Positions 28,159 to 36,499 of a stretch of DNA of 64,000 nucleotides are shown piece after piece. The notes beneath the pieces are model-generated. The model made no database searches and was not told the DNA's origin. It saw only the letters and a program-made list of their open reading frames with translations. How positions within the stretch are numbered: the stretch's first letter is position 1; every line of letters begins with the position of its first letter. Origin of the DNA: Thermohalobaculum xanthum (lineage in GTDB: Bacteria > Pseudomonadota > Alphaproteobacteria > Rhodobacterales > Rhodobacteraceae); the NCBI RefSeq assembly GCF_016623495.1, contig NZ_JAEHHL010000008.1, positions 1 through 64,000 on the forward strand. The letters are read 5' to 3'. Made by a program: the position numbers and the translations under genes.

Positions 28159-28179
28159 GCCCCTCACGGGGCTTTTTTT
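28159..28179 (+). terminator. Attenuator terminator upstream of ilvB
   Basis: GCCCC/GGGGC stem with a TCAC loop is followed directly by seven T's. It lies between the ILVVL leader peptide and ilvB. An upstream AGGGG (28114-28118), inside the leader frame, can pair with CCCCT (28160-28164) as an antiterminator; a small TGGGC/GCCCA hairpin spans the leader stop codon. Confidence 0.85.
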
Positions 28180-28228
28180 ATGTCCGGACGCCACAGGAGA
28201 ATCGCCGGACAGGGCAAGGAGAAGATCG

Positions 28229-29977
28229 ATGTCGACCGAGATGACCGGTGCGGAAATCGTCGTTCAGGCGCTCAAGGATCAGGGCGTCGAGGTGGTGTTC
28301 GGCTATCCCGGCGGCGCGGTGCTTCCGATCTATGACGAGATCTTCAAGCAGAACGAGATCCGCCACATCCTGGTCCGCCACGAACAGGGCGCGGCCCACG
28401 CGGCCGAGGGCTATGCGCGCTCGACCGGCAAGCCGGGCGTCGTGCTGGTCACCTCGGGCCCGGGCGCGACGAACGCCGTCACCGGGATGACCGATGCCCT
28501 GATGGATTCGATCCCGCTGGTCGTGCTGACCGGCCAGGTCCCGACCTTCATGATCGGCAACGACGCCTTTCAGGAGGCCGATACCGTCGGCATCACGCGT
28601 CCGTGCACCAAGCATAACTGGCTGGTGCGGGACACCGACCAGCTGGCGGACACGATCCACCGCGGGTTCCATGTCGCCACCCATGGCCGCCCCGGCCCGG
28701 TGCTGATCGACATCCCCAAGGACGTCCAGTTCGCCACCGGCACCTATGTCGCGCCCGAGCAGGCCCGCACCCACACCTACGCGCCCCGCACCCGCGGCGA
28801 CCGCGCGGCGATCGAGGCGGCGGTCGAGTTGCTCGAGCGGGCCGAGCGGCCGGTCCTCTACACCGGCGGCGGCGTCATCAATTCGGGCCCGCGTGCCTCG
28901 GCGTTGCTGCGCGAACTGGCGGCGGAGACCGGCTTTCCGCTGACCTCGACGCTGATGGGGCTGGGCGCCTACCCGGCATCGGGCCCGGCCTGGATCGGCA
29001 TGCTGGGGATGCACGGCACCTACGAGGCGAACATGACGATGCATGGCTGCGACGCCATGTTCTGCATCGGTGCGCGCTTCGACGACCGCATCACCGGCAA
29101 GCTCGACGCCTTCAGCCCCGGCTCGCGCAAGGTGCATGTCGACATCGACCCCTCGTCGATCAACAAGAACATCCGGGTCGACGTGCCCATCGTCGGCGAC
29201 ATCGCCGAGGTGCTCGAGGAGATGCTGGCGATCTGGCGCGAGCGTGGCGCGAAGAAGCGCGACGTCTCGGCCTGGTGGAAGCAGATCGAGGAGTGGCGCG
29301 CGGTCAAGTGCCTGACCTACAAGGCCTCGACCTCGACCATCAAGCCGCAATACGCCATCGAGCGGCTCGAGGCGCTGACCCGGGGCATGGACCGCTACGT
29401 CACCACCGAGGTCGGCCAGCACCAGATGTGGGCGGCCCAGTTCATGGGCTTCGACGAGCCCAACCGCTGGATGACCTCGGGCGGGCTGGGCACCATGGGC
29501 TACGGCACGCCCGCCTCGATCGGCGTGCAGGTCGCCCACCCCGAATCGCTGGTCATCAACGTGGCGGGCGAGGCCTCGTGGCTGATGAACATGCAGGAGA
29601 TGGGCACCGCGGTGCAGTACCGCCTGCCGGTCAAGCAGTTCATCCTGAACAACGAGCGGCTGGGCATGGTGCGCCAGTGGCAGCAGCTGCTGCATGGCGA
29701 GCGCTACTCGCACTCCTGGTCCGAGGCCCTGCCCGACTTCGTGAAGCTGGCCGAGGCCTTCGGCTGCAAGGGCATCAAGTGTGACGACCCGGCCGATCTC
29801 GACGACGCGATCCGCGAGATGCTGGCCTATGACGGGCCGGTCATCTTCGACTGCGTCGTCGAGAAGCACGAGAACTGCTTCCCGATGATCCCCTCGGGCA
29901 AGGCGCACAACGAGATGCTGCTCGGCGAGGCCTCGACCGAGGGCGCGATCGGGTCGTCCGGGGCGGTGCTGGTCTGA
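28229..29977 (+). CDS. ilvB: Acetolactate (acetohydroxyacid) synthase large subunit
   Basis: The 582-aa ThDP enzyme condenses pyruvate with pyruvate or 2-oxobutyrate in the first common step of Val/Leu/Ile synthesis. Features are GYPGGAVLPIYD, the catalytic Glu in RHEQGAAHAAEGYAR, SGPGATNAVTG, and FILNNERLGMVRQWQQ. The magnesium/ThDP motif that is normally G-D-G/A reads VAGEASWLMN, with Glu instead of Asp. AAGGAG lies 7 nt before the ATG. Regulation is by the upstream attenuator. The small subunit gene follows after one intervening gene. Confidence 0.96.
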   Translation: MSTEMTGAEIVVQALKDQGVEVVFGYPGGAVLPIYDEIFKQNEIRHILVRHEQGAAHAAEGYARSTGKPGVVLVTSGPGATNAVTGMTDALMDSIPLVVLTGQVPTFMIGNDAFQEADTVGITRPCTKHNWLVRDTDQLADTIHRGFHVATHGRPGPVLIDIPKDVQFATGTYVAPEQARTHTYAPRTRGDRAAIEAAVELLERAERPVLYTGGGVINSGPRASALLRELAAETGFPLTSTLMGLGAYPASGPAWIGMLGMHGTYEANMTMHGCDAMFCIGARFDDRITGKLDAFSPGSRKVHVDIDPSSINKNIRVDVPIVGDIAEVLEEMLAIWRERGAKKRDVSAWWKQIEEWRAVKCLTYKASTSTIKPQYAIERLEALTRGMDRYVTTEVGQHQMWAAQFMGFDEPNRWMTSGGLGTMGYGTPASIGVQVAHPESLVINVAGEASWLMNMQEMGTAVQYRLPVKQFILNNERLGMVRQWQQLLHGERYSHSWSEALPDFVKLAEAFGCKGIKCDDPADLDDAIREMLAYDGPVIFDCVVEKHENCFPMIPSGKAHNEMLLGEASTEGAIGSSGAVLV

Positions 29978-30020
29978 GGGCCGCCATGCGGCCCGGTGCG
30001 ATGGAGATCGGTGGCGAAAG

Positions 30021-30866
30021 ATGGCCGACGAGACGCTGACATCCGGCCTTGCCGCGCCCGCACAGCGCAAGCGGGCGCTGCCGGTGCTCTATTTCAGCTA
30101 CGGCATGACCAAGTGCGGCTCGACGCTGGCCTTCGAGATGGTCCGCACGATCCTCGAGCAGGCGGGCTTCGCGCAGCCCCGCCTCGGGGCCGGGGCGGTT
30201 GCCGACTGGTCAGCGATCAACTTCGCGGAAGGGCTGGGGCCCGAGCGTGTCGCGGCCCTGCGCCGCGAGGCCGAGGCGATCGGCCACCCGGTCGTCGTCA
30301 AGCTGCATGGCGGCTGCACGCGTGCCGCGGCGACGCTGCTGCGCGATGGCGTGGCGAAGGCGCATGCGGTCTACCGCGACCCCCGCGACATGGCGCTCTC
30401 GCTCATGGATGCGGGGGCCCGCGCGCGCGAGAACGACCGCCCCGCCTTCGCCGAGATCGCGACCCTCGACGACGCGCTCGCGGCCACGCGGCGTCAGCAC
30501 AGGACGCTGTGCACCTGGCTCCGGCACATCATGGTCGCGCCGCTCTGCTATGACGACGTGGCCTTCGACCCGGTGCGCATGATCCGGCGCCTCGCGCTCC
30601 AGATCGGCGTGCCGGCCGAGCCCGAGCGGGTGCTTGAGACGATCGAGCGCGAGCGCTTCACCCAGCGCAACAAAGCGGTGCGCGCCCGGCATGAGACCGA
30701 GCTTGGCGCAGAGGACAGCATGCGGATCGCGGCCGAATTCGGGCCCCTCACCGCCCTGTCGATCGACGCCCGCGTCTCGCCCCTCGACCCCGGCGCGAGC
30801 GGTTACATGGAGTGGCGCCGCGCGCTGGCGCGGGCGGCGCGCGAACATATCGCACCCCCGGCCTGA
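30021..30866 (+). CDS. Sulfotransferase-like P-loop protein inside the ilv operon
   Basis: The 281-aa protein has a sulfotransferase P-loop (SYGMTKCGSTLAFEMVR, residues 26-42) and a 3'-phosphate-binding-like segment HAVYRDPRDMALSLMDAG. No signal peptide is visible. It lies 43 nt after ilvB and about 95 nt before ilvN on the same strand, so it is probably co-transcribed. A role in branched-chain metabolism is not known for this family. It differs in sequence from the other sulfotransferase-like protein of this window at 16941-17681. Confidence 0.8.
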   Translation: MADETLTSGLAAPAQRKRALPVLYFSYGMTKCGSTLAFEMVRTILEQAGFAQPRLGAGAVADWSAINFAEGLGPERVAALRREAEAIGHPVVVKLHGGCTRAAATLLRDGVAKAHAVYRDPRDMALSLMDAGARARENDRPAFAEIATLDDALAATRRQHRTLCTWLRHIMVAPLCYDDVAFDPVRMIRRLALQIGVPAEPERVLETIERERFTQRNKAVRARHETELGAEDSMRIAAEFGPLTALSIDARVSPLDPGASGYMEWRRALARAAREHIAPPA

Positions 30867-30926
30867 CGGGGGGGCACACGGCCGCGCGGCGTCCTGTCGT
30901 GGCGGACGCGGATGCGGATATCCCGC

Positions 30927-30943
30927 CACCCTCGGGTGGCAAG
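30927..30943 (+). other. Small hairpin between the sulfotransferase-like gene and ilvN
   Basis: GCCACC/GGTGGC around a 4-nt loop lies 20 nt before the ilvN start. It may affect translation or stabilise the processed message. No T-tract is present. Confidence 0.35.
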
Positions 30944-30961
30944 CGACGGAGCGAACGGCAC

Positions 30962-31534
30962 ATGAGCCCGATGACCCTGAAACCCGGATCGAGCGCGCAG
31001 AGCGCCTACAACCTCCGCTCGACCCTGCCCGAGAGCCACGAGCGCCACACCCTCAGCGTGCTGGTCGACAACGAGCCGGGCGTCCTCGCCCGCGTCATCG
31101 GCCTGTTCTCGGGCCGCGGCTACAACATCGAGAGCCTGACCGTGGCCGAGACCGACCACGCCTCGCACCTCTCGCGCATCACCATCGTGACCACTGGCAC
31201 GCCGCAGGTGATCGACCAGATCCACGCCCAGCTTGAGCGCATGGTGCCGGTTCACGGCGTCACCGACCTCACCGTCCTGGGCGCGCATATCGAGCGCGAG
31301 CTCGCCCTCGTGAAGGTCGCCTCGACCGGCGAGAAGCGGGTCGAGGCGCTGCGTATGGCGGACCTGATGCAGGCCCGCTGCGTCGACGTGACCCTCGAGA
31401 GCTTCGTCTTCGAGATCGCCCAGACCTCGGACCAGATCGATGCCTTCATCGAGCTGATGCGCCCGCTGGGTTTGCTCGAGGTCGCGCGCACCGGCGTCGC
31501 GGCCGTCATGCGCGGCAAGGAACCGATGGAATGA
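30962..31534 (+). CDS. ilvN: Acetolactate synthase small (regulatory) subunit
   Basis: The 190-aa protein has an N-terminal ACT domain (HTLSVLVDNEPGVLARVIGLFSGRGYNIESL) and the C-terminal ALS-SSU domain (TSDQIDAFIELMRPLGLLEVARTG). It confers valine feedback inhibition and activates the large subunit. The frame is open 50 codons upstream, but MSPMTLKPGS leads into the ACT domain and has GGAG about 10 nt before it. Its TGA overlaps the next ATG by 4 nt. Confidence 0.95.
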   Translation: MSPMTLKPGSSAQSAYNLRSTLPESHERHTLSVLVDNEPGVLARVIGLFSGRGYNIESLTVAETDHASHLSRITIVTTGTPQVIDQIHAQLERMVPVHGVTDLTVLGAHIERELALVKVASTGEKRVEALRMADLMQARCVDVTLESFVFEIAQTSDQIDAFIELMRPLGLLEVARTGVAAVMRGKEPME

Positions 31535-32187
31535 AACCGACCGCCGCCCTTCTCGTGCTAGGTCTCGGCGTGCTCGCCGGCTGCGCCTCGGATGGCGACC
31601 GGGCGGGCGGCGGCGCCAACGAAGCCACCGCAGGGGCCGCGGGCGCAACCGGCGCCGCGACAGAGGACACGGCCGGGGGGACAGCAACCGGGGGTGCCGG
31701 CAGCGCCGTGCCCCGGCCCGGCTCCTCGCTGCCGACGCCGCAGTCCGGCGCGCAGGCGAACCCGGGCGGGCTGCAGCGTCCGGTCGATTCCGACGACGTG
31801 CGCGACATCTACCTCGCCTTCGAGGGAAGCCCCGGCAGCACCATCTCCGTGGTCTTCGCGATCGACCGCAACGCGGACGGTACCGCCACGGGCGAGCCCG
31901 CGCTGCGCCTGAGCCCCGAGAACGGCGAGTGCAACCCGCAGGAGATGCGAAGCTACAACTTCGCCCCCGACAGCACCCCGGTCTTCGGCATCGCCCAGGC
32001 GCGCCGCGGCGTCACGCCGACCGAACTGCCCCGCTATCTCGCGGCAAGCGTCACCGAGGCGATGCTGAGCCGCGGCCTCGCCGCCACCCAGGAAGAAACG
32101 CTGCCGCAGAACGTCTGCACCCGCAAACTCTGGGAGGCCCTGGTCGCCGCCCAGCGCGCGCGCGTCGAGGCGGCTGGACAAGGCTAG
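31531..32187 (+). CDS. Putative lipoprotein in the ilv cluster
   Basis: The 218-aa protein has a clear lipoprotein signal (MKPTAALLVLGLGVLAGC, lipobox LAGC at 15-18). A Gly/Ala/Thr-rich linker of about 45 residues follows, then a globular C-terminal domain with three cysteines apart from the lipid-anchor residue and DIYLAFEGSPGSTISVVFAID. I do not recognise the domain. Its ATG overlaps the ilvN stop (ATGA), so it is translated with ilvN although its envelope location suggests an unrelated role. Confidence 0.75.
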   Translation: MKPTAALLVLGLGVLAGCASDGDRAGGGANEATAGAAGATGAATEDTAGGTATGGAGSAVPRPGSSLPTPQSGAQANPGGLQRPVDSDDVRDIYLAFEGSPGSTISVVFAIDRNADGTATGEPALRLSPENGECNPQEMRSYNFAPDSTPVFGIAQARRGVTPTELPRYLAASVTEAMLSRGLAATQEETLPQNVCTRKLWEALVAAQRARVEAAGQG

Positions 32188-32276
32188 ACCCATCAACTAA
32201 CCAGCCGCCGGGACGAAATGCCGGCGGCGGCCCCGCCATGCGGCGACCCGAACGACCGGGCCTGCCGCGACCATGA

Positions 32277-33317
<1,041 letters not shown>

Positions 33318-33343
33318 GCGGCCAGGGTCGGGGACGTCCACGC

Positions 33344-34000
33344 ATGGAAGGGGTCGCAGCCATCGATGGCCTGCGCCTCTGGCTGGGCGTCGCCGGCACC
33401 GTCGCCTTTGCGGTCACCGCGGTGATCGCCGTCGCGCCGAGGGGGGTCGACCTCTTCGGCGTCGTCGTTCTGGGGGTCATTACCGCCGTCGGCGGCGGCA
33501 CGCTGCGCGACCTCATCATCGGCGCACCCGTGTTCTGGACCGTTGATCAGACCCTGGTCTGGGTCGCGATTGGGGCGAGCCTGCTCGCCTTCGCCGCCCA
33601 GCCGCTGTTCCAGCGCCGCTCGCTGTTTCTTGCCCTGCTCTATCTCGACGGCCTCGGCGCGGCGGTATTCGGCATCCAGGCGGTCACCAAGGTCTGGGCG
33701 CTCGACATCGGCCGCCCGCTCGCTCCCATCGTCCTCGGCGTCGTGACTGCCGTCGGCGGCGGCATCCTGCGCGACATGCTCGCTGGCCGGCCCTCGCTGC
33801 TGATGACGCGCGAGCTCTACGCCGTGCCGGTCCTGACCGGCTGCACGCTCTATGTCGCGGCGCTGTCGCTGTGGCCCGCGCATGGCACCGAGGCGGCGGT
33901 GTTTGCGGCCTGCCTCATCTTCGCGATCCGCGCGGCCGCAATCCGGTGGAAGCTGGTGATGCCCCGGATCCTCGTGACCCGCACGCATCCCGACGCCTGA
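33344..34000 (+). CDS. TRIC-channel family (UPF0126) membrane protein
   Basis: The 218-aa protein has seven hydrophobic helices in two repeats. Each repeat carries the motif GGGxLRD (VGGGTLRDLIIGAPVFW and VGGGILRDMLAGRPSLL), the hallmark of bacterial TRIC-type cation channels. It starts 26 nt after ilvC and may be read through from that operon. The physiological ion and role are unknown. Confidence 0.88.
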   Translation: MEGVAAIDGLRLWLGVAGTVAFAVTAVIAVAPRGVDLFGVVVLGVITAVGGGTLRDLIIGAPVFWTVDQTLVWVAIGASLLAFAAQPLFQRRSLFLALLYLDGLGAAVFGIQAVTKVWALDIGRPLAPIVLGVVTAVGGGILRDMLAGRPSLLMTRELYAVPVLTGCTLYVAALSLWPAHGTEAAVFAACLIFAIRAAAIRWKLVMPRILVTRTHPDA

Positions 34001-34010
34001 ACGCGGCCCC

Positions 34011-34394
34011 TCAGAACCGCACGAAGCGCCCCAGCCGCAGCGCCATCACCAGCATTCCCCAGAACAGCGCCCCCAGCCCGTGCGCCGCCAGCGTCGCGGG
34101 GCCGCGGAAGCTCACGAGCGCAAGCATTCGCGCGGGACCAGGTGGCAGGTCGATCTCGAGCGTCCACGGAGGGCCGCCGGCCAGTGCCTCGAAATAGAGC
34201 GTGGTGGCCGCCGGCGCGACCTAGGCGAACAGCCAGAAGCCGAGGCAGGCAATCGCGATGCGCCCCGCGATCCCGCGGCCGCGGGCAACGCGCCGCACCG
34301 CCAGCAACGTGCCGGCCACCAGCAGCGCCAGCAGCACCAGCAGCCCTGCGGCCTGTTCCAGCCCCAGCGAAAAGAACGGGTCCCCACCATACAT
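34011..34394 (-). pseudogene. Membrane protein gene broken by an in-frame TAG
   Basis: Reading the minus strand from an ATG at 34394, the frame gives MYGGDPFFSLGLEQAAGLLVLL and runs to a TGA at 34011. Codon 58 (34223-34221) is TAG. Both sides look coding: high third-position GC, a hydrophobic helix at about residues 14-32, a second one (IAIACLGFWLFA) running into the stop, then VAPAATTLYFEALAGGPPWTLEIDLPP and a third helix near the C-terminus. It looks like one small membrane protein interrupted by a nonsense mutation, or a sequencing error. The family is not recognised. Confidence 0.6.
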
Positions 34395-34471
34395 GGTCGC
34401 CTGATAGCGCAGCCCGTATCCCGCCGCCAGTCCAAAGGGTTGACGCCGGTCGACACGCGCAAGCCCGCGCG

Positions 34472-34503
34472 TGCTATACTGTTACGTCGCGCCTTCGGGC
34501 GCG
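34472..34503 (+). promoter_or_regulatory. Extended -10 promoter and UUCG leader hairpin
   Basis: TGCTATACT (34472-34480) is an extended -10 element. No good -35 is visible at 17 nt. About 8 nt downstream a CGCGCC/GGCGCG stem with a TTCG loop (34488-34503) would form the 5' end of the transcript, ahead of the Shine-Dalgarno of the acetyltransferase gene. Confidence 0.5.
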
Positions 34504-34526
34504 GGATGGCGAGGGGAGGATACCGC

Positions 34527-35117
34527 ATGCTGGGCATCGGCGACCGCAGCTACCGTCTGCTCGCGCCGGGGGACATTCCGGCCGCGCGCGCGCATCTCGA
34601 GGCCTTCGACACCGAGGACCTCTTCCATCACTTCCACCAGTTCATGGAGCCCGAGCATTTCGACGCCTGGGCCGAGCGCGCGCTCGGCCACGACCTGGTC
34701 GGCTGCTTCGAGAAGGGCCGGCTCGTTGGCATGGCCGAGATCGCCTATGACGGCCCCGAATCCGAAATCGCGCTCAGCGTCGATCCCGCCCGACGCCGCC
34801 ATGGCATCGGCACCCAGCTGTTCGAACGCGCCTGCGCCCGCGCCCGCAGCCGCGGCGCCCTGCGCGCGGCGGTGCTGATCGCGCGCGGCGACCGGCCGAT
34901 GATCGACCTCGCCGTGCGCCATGACGGCTTCACCGCCTACAAGCGCGGCGAGTCGCTGATCATGCCGGGTGTCCGGCACTCGCTGCTGACCTGGCTGATC
35001 TTCGACCTCGAGCACATGCCGCCCACGGACCTCTTCGGCAGGGCGGTGCGCAGCGTGCGCGTGGCGCTCGGGCTCGACAAGGATCGCAGCACCGCGGATC
35101 TGCGCAGCCGCGATTGA
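34527..35117 (+). CDS. GNAT-family N-acetyltransferase
   Basis: The 196-aa protein has the acetyl-CoA binding motif of GNAT enzymes (SVDPARRRHGIGTQLFERACARARSRG, about residues 86-112), then a C-terminal region FDLEHMPPTDLFGRAVRSVR. The ATG has GGAGG 7 nt upstream; a longer open frame upstream is not coding-like. The acceptor substrate is unknown. It appears to have its own promoter. Confidence 0.85.
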   Translation: MLGIGDRSYRLLAPGDIPAARAHLEAFDTEDLFHHFHQFMEPEHFDAWAERALGHDLVGCFEKGRLVGMAEIAYDGPESEIALSVDPARRRHGIGTQLFERACARARSRGALRAAVLIARGDRPMIDLAVRHDGFTAYKRGESLIMPGVRHSLLTWLIFDLEHMPPTDLFGRAVRSVRVALGLDKDRSTADLRSRD

Positions 35118-35181
35118 CGCGCCCCCTTCCGCCTGCTCACCTGCGCCCATCGGCAGGGCCGGACGAGGAGAGGGCACGGGC

Positions 35182-35952
35182 ATGGCACCAGGCATCGACG
35201 GCATCGCGGGACAGTCGGTCCTGATCATCGGCGGCAGTTCGGGCATCGGCCTCGCGGCCGCGCGCACCTTCGACGCCGCGGGCGCCCGGGTCACCATCGT
35301 CGGCCGCTCGGCCGAGCGGGGCGCTGCGGCCCGCGCCGAGCTTGGCGCCGGCGCAACCTTCCGCGCCTGCGACGCCGCCGAGCCCGCGTCGCTCGAGCGG
35401 ATGGTGGCCGACACCCTCGCCGCCCATGGCCGGATCGACACGCTCATGGTCTCGCCCGGCACCACCCGCCTGCCCGAGCTCCTGTTCCGCCAGAGCCTCG
35501 AGGACATCCGCACCAGCCTGATCAAGGATCTCGCCCCGGTCCTGCTGAGCTGCCGCGCGGTGCTGCCGGCGATGATGGCGCAGGGCGCGGGATGCATAAT
35601 CAACGTGGCCTCGGACGCCGGCAAGATCGCCACCCCAGGCGAGAGCGTGATCGGCGCCAACATGGCCGCGGTGATCCAGTTCACCCGCGGCCTCGCGATC
35701 GAGGGCAAGCGCAATGGCATCCGCGCCAATGTCATCACCCCCTCGCTGGTCGAGGGCACGCCGCTGACCGAGCGGCTGATGGCCGAGGGCACCTTCCCCG
35801 CGAAGCTCTTCGCCAAGGCTCGCCAACTGGCCCATCTTGGCCCGACGACGCCCGAGGACCTCGCGTCGCTTGCCCTGTTCCTCGCGGGCCCGGGGGCCGC
35901 GCGCATCACCGGACAGGCGATCTCGGTCAATGGCGGGATCAGCGCGGCCTGA
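35182..35952 (+). CDS. Short-chain dehydrogenase/reductase fold protein lacking catalytic Tyr/Lys
   Basis: The 256-aa protein has the SDR cofactor motif GGSSGIG (17-23) and an acidic CDAAEP. The catalytic-Ser equivalent is Ser144 (NVASDAGKI). The YxxxK motif expected at 157-161 reads I-G-A-N-M, so both Tyr and Lys are missing, and the usual NAG motif reads VSPGT. The overall alignment (GIRANVITPSLVEGTPLTE, GQAISVNGGISAA) is otherwise SDR-like. It may bind nucleotide without redox catalysis. It begins 64 nt after the acetyltransferase. Confidence 0.82.
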   Translation: MAPGIDGIAGQSVLIIGGSSGIGLAAARTFDAAGARVTIVGRSAERGAAARAELGAGATFRACDAAEPASLERMVADTLAAHGRIDTLMVSPGTTRLPELLFRQSLEDIRTSLIKDLAPVLLSCRAVLPAMMAQGAGCIINVASDAGKIATPGESVIGANMAAVIQFTRGLAIEGKRNGIRANVITPSLVEGTPLTERLMAEGTFPAKLFAKARQLAHLGPTTPEDLASLALFLAGPGAARITGQAISVNGGISAA

Positions 35953-36088
35953 CGCGCGTGCGCCCGCCGGCGGCGCCAACGTCGCTTTTCCAATCGACAG
36001 CACGGCTCCAAGCGGCTAGAACCGCGCCCGATCGCGGGCGGCCCGCAACGGCGCGCCCACCTGAGAACTCGACGGAGACTGTCCGACC

Positions 36089-36499
36089 ATGGAGAATGTC
36101 GTTCTCGTCATCCACCTGATCCTCGCGCTGTGCCTGATCGGGGTGGTGCTGTTGCAGCGGTCCGAGGGCGGCGCCCTCGGCATCGGCGGCGGCGGCGGCG
36201 GGCTGGTGTCCGCGCGCGGCGCGACCACGGCGCTTTCCAAGATCACCTGGTTCCTGGCCATTGGCTTCATCACCACGTCGATCACCCTCACGATCCTCTC
36301 GGGCGGCGGCCGCGACACCGGCTCGGTGCTCGACCAGTTCATCGAGGAAGGCGAAGGCGCGATCCCGCTGCCCGACCTGCCAGCGCCGGCCGAGGATGGC
36401 GACGCGCTGCTGCCGCCGCTCACGCCGCCCGCCGCGGGCGAGGGTGAAGGCGCCGCGACCGGCGCCACCGCGCCGCAGACCCCGCCGGCCGCGCAGTGA
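36089..36499 (+). CDS. secG: Preprotein translocase subunit SecG
   Basis: The 136-aa protein has two membrane helices separated by the conserved cytoplasmic loop (LLQRSEGGALGIGGGGGG). The C-terminal 60 residues form a long Pro/Ala/Glu-rich tail, common in alphaproteobacterial SecG. It assists SecYE-SecA protein export. Its TGA overlaps the GTG start of the next gene by 4 nt. Confidence 0.95.
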   Translation: MENVVLVIHLILALCLIGVVLLQRSEGGALGIGGGGGGLVSARGATTALSKITWFLAIGFITTSITLTILSGGGRDTGSVLDQFIEEGEGAIPLPDLPAPAEDGDALLPPLTPPAAGEGEGAATGATAPQTPPAAQ

